This document shows, in pieces, positions 56,453-64,000 of a DNA stretch of 64,000 nt (position 1 is its first letter; each line of letters begins with the position of its first letter). The DNA comes from Micromonospora arida (GTDB taxonomy: Bacteria; Actinomycetota; Actinomycetes; Mycobacteriales; Micromonosporaceae): the NCBI RefSeq assembly GCF_003857035.1, contig NZ_QGSY01000175.1, positions 39,142 through 103,141 on the forward strand, written 5' to 3'. The notes beneath the pieces were generated by a model. It had not been told where the DNA came from, searched no databases, and was given only the letters and a program-made list of their open reading frames with translations. Both the position numbers and the translations under genes were made by a program.

Positions 56453-57522
56453 AGACGGAAACAGCGCCGGAGGCGCCGGCGGTGCCTCCGGCCGCGGAGC
56501 CCAGGCCGTCGGCCAGGGCCCTGCCGGTCTGGGCGAACCCCCGGCTCGGCCTGCTCATCGTCATCGCCGTGCTGGTCGTCCTCTTCTCGTCGCTCACCCC
56601 CGCGTTTCTCGACCCCCGCCTCACCCTGGCACCGCTGCAGGCCGACATCAGCGTGTACGTCGTGGTCGGTCTCGCCCAGCTCGCCGTGCTCTCGCTCGGG
56701 CACATGAACATGGCCGTGGGCCGGATGGCCGCGCTGTCCACCTTCGCGATGGGCCTGGCCTACGACCGGCTCGGCGTCCCACTGCTGGTCGGACTGCTCG
56801 TGGGTCTCGCCGTCGGGGCGGGCATCGGCGCGCTCGCCGGCCTGCTCATCGCCAAGACCGGCGTGAACTCCTTCGTGGTCACCCTCGCGCTCGACTTCGG
56901 GCTGCTGGGCCTGGTCACGATCCTCTACACCTGGGCGACCGGCGGGGTGTCGTTCGCGGTGCAGCCGAGTGGACTCTCCGCCCTGCGCTTCGACACCTTC
57001 GCCGACTACTGCATGGGCGAGGTCTGCGGGCCGCGGATCCCGCTGGTCGTGCCGATCGCGGTCGCGGCGGCGCTCGGTGTCGGGGTGCTGTTCCGGCACG
57101 CCCGGCTGGGCCGGGAGATCCTGATGACCGGCTCCAACACGGTCGCCGCCGAGCTGTCCGGCATCCCCACGCACCGCCGGGTCGTCGCCGCGCACGCGTT
57201 GAGCGGGCTGCTCGCCGCACTGGCCGGGTTCCTGCTCGCCGCCAACAACGGGGCCTTCTCCGCCAACATCGGTGAGTCGTTCCTGCTGCCGTCGTTCCTG
57301 GCCCCGGTGCTCGGCGGGACGCTGCTCGCCGGTGGTGCGGTCAGCGTCCTCGGCACCGCGCTCGGCGCGACCCTCACCCAGGTCATCTACAAGGGCCTCA
57401 ACCTGCTCCAGTTCTCCCTGGAGGAGCTGAAGCTCTACATCGGACTCGTGCTGCTCGCGGCGCTGTCGCTGGACCGGCTACGGGCCCTGCTCGCCGAGCG
57501 AAGGGCGGTGTCATCATCATGA
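56449..57522 (+). CDS. Sugar ABC importer permease 1 (RbsC/RhaP-like)
   Basis: A 357-residue permease of the branched-chain/ribose type with about nine helices, an extended Pro/Ala-rich N-terminus and the family patterns GLAQLAVLSLGHMNMAVGRM and NIGESFLLPSFLAPVLGGTL. Two Cys in an outer loop (DYCMGEVCG) could form a disulfide. GTG 56449 overlaps the previous stop (GTGA), with AGGAGGG upstream. Confidence 0.9.
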   Translation: MKTETAPEAPAVPPAAEPRPSARALPVWANPRLGLLIVIAVLVVLFSSLTPAFLDPRLTLAPLQADISVYVVVGLAQLAVLSLGHMNMAVGRMAALSTFAMGLAYDRLGVPLLVGLLVGLAVGAGIGALAGLLIAKTGVNSFVVTLALDFGLLGLVTILYTWATGGVSFAVQPSGLSALRFDTFADYCMGEVCGPRIPLVVPIAVAAALGVGVLFRHARLGREILMTGSNTVAAELSGIPTHRRVVAAHALSGLLAALAGFLLAANNGAFSANIGESFLLPSFLAPVLGGTLLAGGAVSVLGTALGATLTQVIYKGLNLLQFSLEELKLYIGLVLLAALSLDRLRALLAERRAVSSS

Positions 57523-58469
57523 GGAGCGTGATCCGGACCAACGAGTTCACCCTCGCGGTGATCGCGGCGCTCGGGTTCGCGGCACTCGCTGTCGCCACCG
57601 ACTTCAACCTGCTCACCGCCGGCACCCTGGACGCCTTCCTGCGCTTCCTCGCCCTGCCGATCGTCATCGGCCTGGCCCAGATGGTGGTGCTCGCCGTCGG
57701 TCAGATGAACCTCTCGGTGGGCGTGCTCACCGGTTTCTGCGCGGTGGCCTCGGGCTGGCTGATGGTCGACGCCGGGCTGCCCGCCCCGGTCGCGGTGCTC
57801 GCCGCGCTGGCCCTCGGCGCCGTTGTCGGGCTGGTCAACGGCCTGTTGGTGATCTTCACCCGGATCAACGGGTTCATCGTCACCCTCGCCACCATGACGA
57901 TCCTCGAAGGGCTGCGGTACGGGGTGAACGGCACCGGCACCTACCAGGGCTACTCGCCCGGCCTGCGCGAGTTCGGGCAGGCGTCAGTGGCCGGCGTACC
58001 CGTGGTCTTCCTGCTGGCGGTCGCGATCGCCGTCGCGGTCGCCCTCTTCTTCCGGCGCACCGTGCCCGGACGGCATCTGCTCGCCTCCGGCGGCAACCCG
58101 TTCGCCGCCCGGCTGTCGGGCATCTCCAACGACCGGGCGTTGGTGCTGGCCCACACCCTGTCGGGGCTGCTGGCCGGCTTCGCCGCGGTGATCGTGGTGG
58201 CCGCCTTCGGATCGGTGAACGCCTCGATCGGCGACGACCTGCTGCTGCCCAGCTTCGCCGCGCCGATCATCGGCGGGGTGGCCCTGGCCGGCGGCATGAT
58301 CAGCGTGACCGGCACGGTGCTCGCCGCCTTCCTGGTGCGGCTGGTCGATGTGAGCCAGTCGCAGTTCGACATCAACCGACGGTGGGTGGACCTCATCATC
58401 GGCGCGGTCGTCCTCGGCGCGGTGCTGCTCGGTCAGTTCCGCGACAAGCTCTCCGGAGGTTCACGATGA
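57519..58469 (+). CDS. Sugar ABC importer permease 2 (RbsC/RhaQ-like)
   Basis: A 316-residue permease paralogous to the preceding one: IGLAQMVVLAVGQMNLSVGV, NGFIVTLATMTILEGLRYGV and SIGDDLLLPSFAAPIIGGVA. The two form a heterodimeric channel, as in rhamnose-type importers that use two distinct permeases. It overlaps both neighbours by ATGA. Confidence 0.9.
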   Translation: MRSVIRTNEFTLAVIAALGFAALAVATDFNLLTAGTLDAFLRFLALPIVIGLAQMVVLAVGQMNLSVGVLTGFCAVASGWLMVDAGLPAPVAVLAALALGAVVGLVNGLLVIFTRINGFIVTLATMTILEGLRYGVNGTGTYQGYSPGLREFGQASVAGVPVVFLLAVAIAVAVALFFRRTVPGRHLLASGGNPFAARLSGISNDRALVLAHTLSGLLAGFAAVIVVAAFGSVNASIGDDLLLPSFAAPIIGGVALAGGMISVTGTVLAAFLVRLVDVSQSQFDINRRWVDLIIGAVVLGAVLLGQFRDKLSGGSR

Positions 58470-59998
58470 CCGTCGTGCTGTCCGCCGAGAAACTGGTCAA
58501 GACCTTCCCCGGGGTACGCGCCCTGGACGAGGCGACGCTGACTCTGACCGCCGGCAGCGTGCACGCGCTGCTCGGCGAGAACGGCGCCGGCAAGAGCACC
58601 CTGATCAAGATCCTGACCGGGGTGTACCGACCGGACGGTGGGCAGTTGCGGCTGCCCGGGCCCGACGGTGAGCTGCGCGCGGTGCAGCTGGGCAACCCGC
58701 AGGACGCCCAGCGGGCCGGCATCGGTGTCGTGCACCAGGAGCGGAACCTGATCCCGGCGTTCAGCGTCGCCGAGAACATCTGCCTGCAACACCTGCCCCG
58801 CCGCGCCGGCCTGCTCGACCGGGCGGCGCTGCGTACCGAGGCCCGCCGTTGCCTCGACCTGCTCGACCTCGACCTGGACCCCGACCTGCCGGTGTCGCGG
58901 CTGTCGGTGGCCCAACTGCAACTGGTGGAGATCGCCAAGGCGCTGTCGGCGGACTCGACAGTGCTGCTGCTCGACGAACCGACAGCGTCGCTGACCAACG
59001 ACGAGGCCGACCGGCTCTACGGCATCGTGCGTCGGCTGTCCGAGCGGGGTCACGCCACCGTGCTGGTCAGCCACAAGCTGGAGGAGGTCTTCGCGGTCGC
59101 CGACACGGTGACCGTGCTGCGCGACGGGCGCAGCGTCGCCGAGGCGGAACCCCTCGCCGACCACAGCCGCGAGGAGATCGTCGACCTGATGGTCGGCCGG
59201 GCGTACCAGCAGGTGCACCTCGCCCCCAGGACCGTCGCGGCGGACGTCGAACCGGCGCTGGTCCTCGATGCCGTCGCCACCACCGCCGGCCACCACGACG
59301 TCAGCCTCGCCGTCCGCCCCGGTGAGATCGTCGGCCTGTACGGATTGGTCGGCGCGGGCCGCAGCGAGCTGGCCAAGGCGCTGCTCGGCCTCGACCGGAT
59401 CAGCTCCGGGGAGGTGCGGGTACACGGCCGTCCGGCCCGGATCCGGGACGTGGGCGACGCCCTGCACCGGTACCGGATCGGCTACGTCACCGAGAACCGC
59501 AAGGAGGAGGGCCTCTTCCTCGACCAGACCGTGGCCCGCAACACGGCGGTGACGGTGTGGCGTCGGCTGGCCCGGCTGGGGCTGGTCCGCGACCGCTCCG
59601 AGCGGCTGCTGGTCAACGAGTACGCCGATCGGCTGGGCATCCGACTCGCCTCGCCCGACCAGCACGCCGGTCAGCTCTCCGGCGGCAACCAGCAGAAGGT
59701 CAGCCTGGCCAAGTGGCTGGCGGCCGACTGCGACGTGCTCATCATCGACGAGCCCACCGTCGGCATCGACGTGCGCACCAAGGCCGCCTTCCACGAGTTG
59801 ATCGCCGGCCTCGCCGCGCGCGGAATGGCCATCCTGCTGATCTCGTCGGACCTGCCGGAGATGGTCACCCTCGCCGACCGGATCGCGGTGATGCGGGTGT
59901 TCGCCATTGTTGGTGAACTGGACAACGACCACGACTACGACCGGATGAGTCAGTCGGTGATCCGGTTCATCCATGACGGGCAGGGGGTGGTCGCGTGA
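58466..59998 (+). CDS. Sugar ABC importer ATPase (RbsA-like, duplicated)
   Basis: A 510-residue tandem ATPase. Domain 1 has Walker A LLGENGAGKSTLIKILTG, signature RLSVAQLQLVEIAKAL and Walker B LLLDEPTASL. Domain 2 has a degenerate Walker A LVGAGRSELAKALLG, as is normal for RbsA-type subunits, signature LSGGNQQKVSLAKWL and Walker B LIIDEPTVGIDVRT. GGAGG precedes ATG 58466, which overlaps the permease stop. Confidence 0.92.
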   Translation: MTVVLSAEKLVKTFPGVRALDEATLTLTAGSVHALLGENGAGKSTLIKILTGVYRPDGGQLRLPGPDGELRAVQLGNPQDAQRAGIGVVHQERNLIPAFSVAENICLQHLPRRAGLLDRAALRTEARRCLDLLDLDLDPDLPVSRLSVAQLQLVEIAKALSADSTVLLLDEPTASLTNDEADRLYGIVRRLSERGHATVLVSHKLEEVFAVADTVTVLRDGRSVAEAEPLADHSREEIVDLMVGRAYQQVHLAPRTVAADVEPALVLDAVATTAGHHDVSLAVRPGEIVGLYGLVGAGRSELAKALLGLDRISSGEVRVHGRPARIRDVGDALHRYRIGYVTENRKEEGLFLDQTVARNTAVTVWRRLARLGLVRDRSERLLVNEYADRLGIRLASPDQHAGQLSGGNQQKVSLAKWLAADCDVLIIDEPTVGIDVRTKAAFHELIAGLAARGMAILLISSDLPEMVTLADRIAVMRVFAIVGELDNDHDYDRMSQSVIRFIHDGQGVVA

Positions 59999-60972
59999 AG
60001 GCCACCGAACCAGTGACCCTGGGGCGTACCGATGTGGCGGTGACCCGGCTCGGGCTGGGGCTCGCCCCGATCGGTGGAATGTTCGACGCCGTCGGTGACG
60101 AGGTAGCCCACGCCACAGTCGAGGCGGCCTGGGATCTCGGGCTGCGTTACTTCGACACCGCCCCGCTCTACGGCTGCGGCCTCTCCGAGCGGCGCGCCGG
60201 GGCGGCCCTCGCCGGCAAGCCGCGCGACGCGTTCACCCTCTCCACCAAGGTGGGTCGGCTGCTCGTCCCGGACGGTGGTGATCGGCAGGAGTTCTGGGCC
60301 GAGCCGACCGACCTCACGCCGCAGTTCGACTTCTCCGCCGCCGGGGTACGTCGTTCCCACGCGGAGAGCCTGGCCCGGTTGGGGCTGGACCGGATCGACA
60401 TCGCGCACATCCACGACCCGGACGACCACCTCGCCGAGGCGGTCGCCGGGGCGTACCCGGCGTTGGCGCAGTTGCGGGAGGCCGGCGAGATCGGCGCGGT
60501 CAGCGCCGGGATGAACCAGGCCCCGGCGCTGGTCGAGCTGGCCCACGCCGGCGACTTCGACTGCTTCATGCTCGCCGGCCGGTACACGCTGCTCGACCAG
60601 TCCGGCCTCGACGAGTTGCTGCCGCTGGCTCACGCGAAGGGGATTGCGATCATCGCCGCCGGCGTCTACAACTCGGGCCTGTTGGCCGACCCGACACCGG
60701 GCGCCCACTACGACTACGCCCCGGCCGGGCAGGGGCTGCTGGACCGGGCCACCGCGATCCGGTCGGTGTGCGAGCGGCACGGCGTACCGCTGCGGGCCGC
60801 GGCGATCCAGTTTCCGCTCGGGCACCCGGCGGTTGCCAGCGTGGTGGTCGGCGCCCGGGACCCGGAGCAGATCGCCGACAACGTGGCGATGTTCGAGTGG
60901 GACGTGCCCGGCGCGTTGTGGGCCGATCTCAAGGCCGAGGGTCTGCTGCCGAGCGAGGTGCCGACGCCGTGA
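59995..60972 (+). CDS. Aldo/keto reductase, probable L-fucose (D-threo-aldose) 1-dehydrogenase
   Basis: A 325-residue aldo/keto reductase with the complete tetrad: Asp and Tyr in YFDTAPLYGCGLSERRAG, Lys in LSTKVGRLL, His in IAHIHDPDDH. The sequence pattern (GLGLAPIGGMF start, FMLAGRYTLLDQSGL) is that of D-threo-aldose/L-fucose 1-dehydrogenases, which oxidise the sugar to its lactone. GTG 59995 overlaps the ATPase stop (GTGA). It would supply the first oxidation step of the operon. Confidence 0.82.
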   Translation: MKATEPVTLGRTDVAVTRLGLGLAPIGGMFDAVGDEVAHATVEAAWDLGLRYFDTAPLYGCGLSERRAGAALAGKPRDAFTLSTKVGRLLVPDGGDRQEFWAEPTDLTPQFDFSAAGVRRSHAESLARLGLDRIDIAHIHDPDDHLAEAVAGAYPALAQLREAGEIGAVSAGMNQAPALVELAHAGDFDCFMLAGRYTLLDQSGLDELLPLAHAKGIAIIAAGVYNSGLLADPTPGAHYDYAPAGQGLLDRATAIRSVCERHGVPLRAAAIQFPLGHPAVASVVVGARDPEQIADNVAMFEWDVPGALWADLKAEGLLPSEVPTP

Positions 60973-61036
60973 TCATCGACGCGAGCAGCCGTCCGGCTTG
61001 TGTCGCGACTCGTACCTATGCACTGGAGGTTGGTTC

Positions 61037-61876
61037 GTGAGACTCATGCGCGTCGGGCCCGTGGGGCGGGAACGCCCCGTGCTGTACGTCGATGGGCGGC
61101 ACTTCGACCTCTCGTCGCTCACCGCCGACATCGACGGCGAGTTCCTCGCCGGCGACGGCGTCCGGCGGGTCCGCGAGGCCACCGACCTGCCCGAGATCGA
61201 CGTCACCGGTCAGCGGGTCGGCGCACCGATCGCCCGGCCCGGCGTGGTGCTCTGCGTGGGGCAGAACTACGCGGCGCACGCCGCCGAGTCGGGCGCCGCG
61301 CCACCGACCGACCCGATCATCTTCTACAAGGCGCCCAACACCGTCGTCGGCCCGTACGACGAGGTCCTGATCCCGCGCGGGTCGACGAAGACCGACTGGG
61401 AGGTGGAGCTGGCGGTGGTGATCGGCCGGACGGTGCGCTACCTCGCCTCACCGGCCGACGCCCTCGGGCACATCGCCGGGTACGTGCTGTCCAACGACGT
61501 CTCCGAGCGGGACTTCCAACTCGCGGTCTCCGGTGGCCAGTGGTCGAAGGGCAAGTCCTGTGAGACGTTCCAACCGCTCGGCCCGTGGCTGGTCACCGCC
61601 GACGAGATCGGCGACCCGCAGGCGCTGCGGCTGCGTTCCTGGGTCAACGGCGAGCCCCGCCAGGACTCCAGCACCAAAGACATGATCTTCGACGTGGCGT
61701 ACCTGATCTGGCACCTGTCCCAGTACACAGTCCTGGACCCGGGCGACGTCATCAACACCGGCACCCCGCAGGGGGTGGCGCTCTCCGGCCGGTTCCCGTA
61801 CCTGGCCGTCGGCGACGTGATGGAGGTCGAGATCGACGGCCTCGGCCGGCAGCGCAACACGCTCCGGGACGCCTGA
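61037..61876 (+). CDS. Fumarylacetoacetase-family hydrolase, probable 2,4-diketo-3-deoxy-L-fuconate hydrolase
   Basis: A 279-residue FAH-fold hydrolase. GTG 61037 has GGAGG 7 nt upstream. Family residues are [36 protein letters not shown], the metal ligands in [11 protein letters not shown] (Glu-x-Glu) and [11 protein letters not shown] (Asp), and [19 protein letters not shown] and the C-terminal NTGTPQGVA. Beside L-fuconate dehydratase, the best role is cleavage of 2,4-diketo-3-deoxy-L-fuconate to pyruvate and L-lactate. The stop overlaps the next start (TGATG). Confidence 0.83.
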   Translation: MRLMRVGPVGRERPVLYVDGRHFDLSSLTADIDGEFLAGDGVRRVREATDLPEIDVTGQRVGAPIARPGVVLCVGQNYAAHAAESGAAPPTDPIIFYKAPNTVVGPYDEVLIPRGSTKTDWEVELAVVIGRTVRYLASPADALGHIAGYVLSNDVSERDFQLAVSGGQWSKGKSCETFQPLGPWLVTADEIGDPQALRLRSWVNGEPRQDSSTKDMIFDVAYLIWHLSQYTVLDPGDVINTGTPQGVALSGRFPYLAVGDVMEVEIDGLGRQRNTLRDA

Positions 61877-63180
61877 TGGCGGTGATCACCTCCGTCGACA
61901 CGTACGACGTGCGGTTCCCGACCTCGCGGGACCTCGACGGCTCCGACGCGATGAACCCCGACCCCGACTACTCGGCCGCGTACCTGGTGCTGAGCACTGA
62001 CGACGGCCCGGACGGGCACGGATTCACCTTCACCATCGGGCGGGGCAACGACGTCTGCCGGGCGGCCATCGACGCGCTGGTGCCGTACGTGGTCGGCCTC
62101 GACCCGGACACCGTGGACCTCGGCGCGTTCGCCCGCTCGCTCACCCACGACTCGCAGCTGCGCTGGCTCGGCCCGGAGAAGGGCGTGATGCACCTGGCCG
62201 CCGCAGCGGTGATCAACGCGATGTGGGACCTGGTCGCCAAGAGGGCGGGCAAGCCGGTCTGGCGCTACCTGGCCGACCTCAGCCCCGAGCAGATCGTCGA
62301 CCTGGTCGACTGGCGCTACCTCACCGACGCCCTCACCCCCGACGAGGCGCTGGAGATCCTGCGCGCCGCCGAGCCGGGCCGGGCCGACCGGATCGCCCGG
62401 CTGACCGAGCGGGGCTACCCCGCGTACACCACGTCACCCGGCTGGCTCGGCTACTCCGACGACAAGGTGGTCCGGCTGGCCCGGCAGGCCGTGGCCGACG
62501 GGTTCACCCAGATCAAGCTGAAGGTGGGCGCGGACGCCGCCGACGACGTCCGCCGCCTGAAGATCGCCCGCGAGGCGGTCGGCCCGCAGATCCGGATCGC
62601 GCTCGACGCCAACCAGCGTTGGGACGTCGCCGAGGCGGTCGACCGGATGCGGGAGCTGGCGCCGTACGACCCGTGGTGGATCGAGGAACCGACCAGCCCC
62701 GACGACGTGCTCGCCCACGCGGCGATCCGATCCGCCCTCGCCACCAGCGCACCCGACGGCGGGCCGATCCGGGTCGCCACCGGCGAGCACGTCGCGAACA
62801 GGGTCGTGTTCAAACAGCTGCTCCAGGCCGACGCCATCGACGTCGTGCAGATCGACGCCTGCCGGGTGGGTGGCGTGAACGAGAACGTCGCCATCCTGCT
62901 GCTGGCCGTGAAGTACGGGGTGCCGGTGTGCCCGCACGCCGGGGGAGTGGGCCTGTGCGAGCTGGTGCAGCACCTGTCGATGTTCGACTTCGTGGCGGTG
63001 TCCGGTTCGATGCGCGACCGGGTCGTCGAGTACGTCGACCACCTGCACGAACACTTCCTCGATCCGGTGGTGATCAAGGACGGGCACTACGTGGCACCCA
63101 GCGCCCCCGGGTTCTCCGCCGCGATGCGTCCGGAGAGCCTCGCCACGTACGCGTACCCCGACGGGCCGGCATGGGTCTGA
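61876..63180 (+). CDS. L-fuconate dehydratase-like enolase-superfamily enzyme
   Basis: A 434-residue enzyme, matching the usual length of L-fuconate dehydratase. The characteristic N-terminus is present ([31 protein letters not shown]), with K-x-K in IKLKVGAD, Asp in LDANQRWD, Glu in [10 protein letters not shown] and [13 protein letters not shown], and the dyad Asp ([11 protein letters not shown]) and His ([12 protein letters not shown]). It should convert L-fuconate to 2-keto-3-deoxy-L-fuconate. It is coupled to the hydrolase gene and followed after 81 bp by the SDR gene. Confidence 0.88.
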   Translation: MAVITSVDTYDVRFPTSRDLDGSDAMNPDPDYSAAYLVLSTDDGPDGHGFTFTIGRGNDVCRAAIDALVPYVVGLDPDTVDLGAFARSLTHDSQLRWLGPEKGVMHLAAAAVINAMWDLVAKRAGKPVWRYLADLSPEQIVDLVDWRYLTDALTPDEALEILRAAEPGRADRIARLTERGYPAYTTSPGWLGYSDDKVVRLARQAVADGFTQIKLKVGADAADDVRRLKIAREAVGPQIRIALDANQRWDVAEAVDRMRELAPYDPWWIEEPTSPDDVLAHAAIRSALATSAPDGGPIRVATGEHVANRVVFKQLLQADAIDVVQIDACRVGGVNENVAILLLAVKYGVPVCPHAGGVGLCELVQHLSMFDFVAVSGSMRDRVVEYVDHLHEHFLDPVVIKDGHYVAPSAPGFSAAMRPESLATYAYPDGPAWV

Positions 63181-63261
63181 CGAACCTCGACACGCACGAC
63201 CGCACGGCCTCATCGACGGCGGTGCGTCACCTCAGCGGACCACTCGGAAGGGGAGAGCAGT

Positions 63262-64000
63262 ATGCGGTGTGACGGTCTCGTGGCGGTGGTGACCGGAGGT
63301 GGATCGGGGATCGGCCTTGCCTGCGTGCGGGCGTTCGCCGCCGCCGGCGCCCGAGTGGGTGTCCTGGACCTGGAACTGGCCGGGTTGCCGGAGGATCCCG
63401 GCGTACTCGGCGTCCGGGCGGACGTGGCCGACCGGTCGTCCCTCAGCGCGGCCGTCGCCTCGGTCGCGGAGAGGTTCGGCGGCATCGACATCCTGGTGAA
63501 CAACGCCGCCGTCTCGGCCGTGGGCACTGTGGAGGAGAACGACGACGAGCAGTGGAGCCGGGTACTCGACGTCAACGTCTCCGGCGTGGCCCGAACCAGC
63601 GCCGTCGCCCTGCCGTACCTGCGCCGGTCGTCGTCCGCGGCGATCGTCAACATCTCCTCGATCGCCGCGACCACCGGTCTGCCCAAACGCGCCCTGTACT
63701 CGGCGTCGAAGGGTGCCGTGCACGCCCTCACCCTCGCCATGGCCGCCGACCTGGTGACGGAGGGCGTCCGGGTCAACTGTGTCGCCCCTGGCACTGTCGA
63801 CACGCCCTGGGTGGCCCGCCTGCTCGCCGGCGCGGCCGACCCGACGGCGGAGAAGCGCCAGTTGGCCGCCCGCCAGCCGACCGGCCGACTGGTGACCGCC
63901 GACGAGGTTGCCGCCGCCGTCGTCTACCTCGCCTCGCCCGTGACCAGGTCGGTGACCGGTTCGTCGCTGCCGGTGGACGGCGGTATGTCCGGCCTGCGCC
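63262..64000 (+). CDS. SDR dehydrogenase, cut by the window end; probable 2-keto-3-deoxy-L-fuconate dehydrogenase
   Basis: 246 codons are visible, nearly the complete protein. ATG 63262 has GGGGAGAG upstream. The SDR signatures are VTGGGSGIGLACVRAFAAAG (cofactor glycines), LVNNAAVSAVG, catalytic Ser in NISSIAA, YSASKGAVHAL (Tyr and Lys) and NCVAPGTVDTPW; the end reads VDGGMSGLR, where family members terminate within a few residues. An acidic residue after strand 2 (LDLE) indicates NAD preference. In this operon it would oxidise 2-keto-3-deoxy-L-fuconate to the 2,4-diketo acid. Confidence 0.88.
   Translation, partial: MRCDGLVAVVTGGGSGIGLACVRAFAAAGARVGVLDLELAGLPEDPGVLGVRADVADRSSLSAAVASVAERFGGIDILVNNAAVSAVGTVEENDDEQWSRVLDVNVSGVARTSAVALPYLRRSSSAAIVNISSIAATTGLPKRALYSASKGAVHALTLAMAADLVTEGVRVNCVAPGTVDTPWVARLLAGAADPTAEKRQLAARQPTGRLVTADEVAAAVVYLASPVTRSVTGSSLPVDGGMSGLR

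Noticed and set aside
1..64000. tRNA genes, prophage or intact insertion sequences
   Set aside because: No tRNA cloverleaf, transposase DDE frame, integrase or terminal inverted repeats were recognised by eye. A tRNAscan or ISfinder run could still reveal something short.

Overview
The window is 64 kb of very GC-rich DNA with tightly packed genes, overlapping ATGA/GTGA junctions, many GTG starts, Tat and lipoprotein signals, and SARP, LAL and FadR-type regulators. This points to a filamentous actinomycete; gene style and content suggest Micromonosporaceae (Micromonospora-like), but that is an inference from appearance only. No rRNA, tRNA, CRISPR array or intact insertion sequence was seen.

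Layout. 1-14.8 kb is a mosaic of single genes: a coiled-coil membrane protein, a DUF574-type methyltransferase, a MarR regulator divergent from a flavin monooxygenase/berberine-bridge oxidase fusion, an AlkD-like protein, two related secreted peptidoglycan hydrolases with FG-GAP tails, a Tat-exported DUF4185-like protein, a PLP desulfhydrase, an MFS pump and a VOC protein. 14.8-26.1 kb is a class II lanthipeptide cluster: a SARP-type promoter with three GTACG repeats at exact 11-bp spacing, an 11-codon upstream ORF coupled to a SARP gene, LanM1, two different precursor peptides, an attenuator hairpin, LanM2 with a His/Asp-rich insert, a small membrane protein and a C39-peptidase ABC exporter. 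A convergent SARP/NB-ARC/TPR regulator follows.

29-34.9 kb holds a TetR/aldo-keto reductase pair, a GNAT, an ATPase-less LAL regulator and an oxalate decarboxylase-type bicupin. 34.9-41.2 kb is a leftward copper/iron-handling operon (CopC-YtkA fusion, PCu(A)C chaperone, Dyp peroxidase, CopC, a ctaG remnant, PepSY protein). Divergent from it is a cobalamin riboswitch in front of a hotdog thioesterase. Next come a secreted CBM2 protein, a BtuF-like protein and a complete five-gene family-5 (peptide/nickel) ABC importer, then lspA.

50.7-64 kb is a catabolic region: lutABC (L-lactate oxidation), a FadR-type regulator, and a rightward operon with a ribose-type sugar ABC importer, two enolase-superfamily dehydratases (one L-fuconate dehydratase-like), an aldose dehydrogenase, a fumarylacetoacetase-family hydrolase and an SDR cut by the window end. 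Together these fit the non-phosphorylating L-fucose route that ends in pyruvate plus L-lactate, the lactate then being oxidised by LutABC. A repeated theme is deletion scars: at least three places (6.1, 12.6 and 36.6 kb) keep only the ends of recognisable genes.
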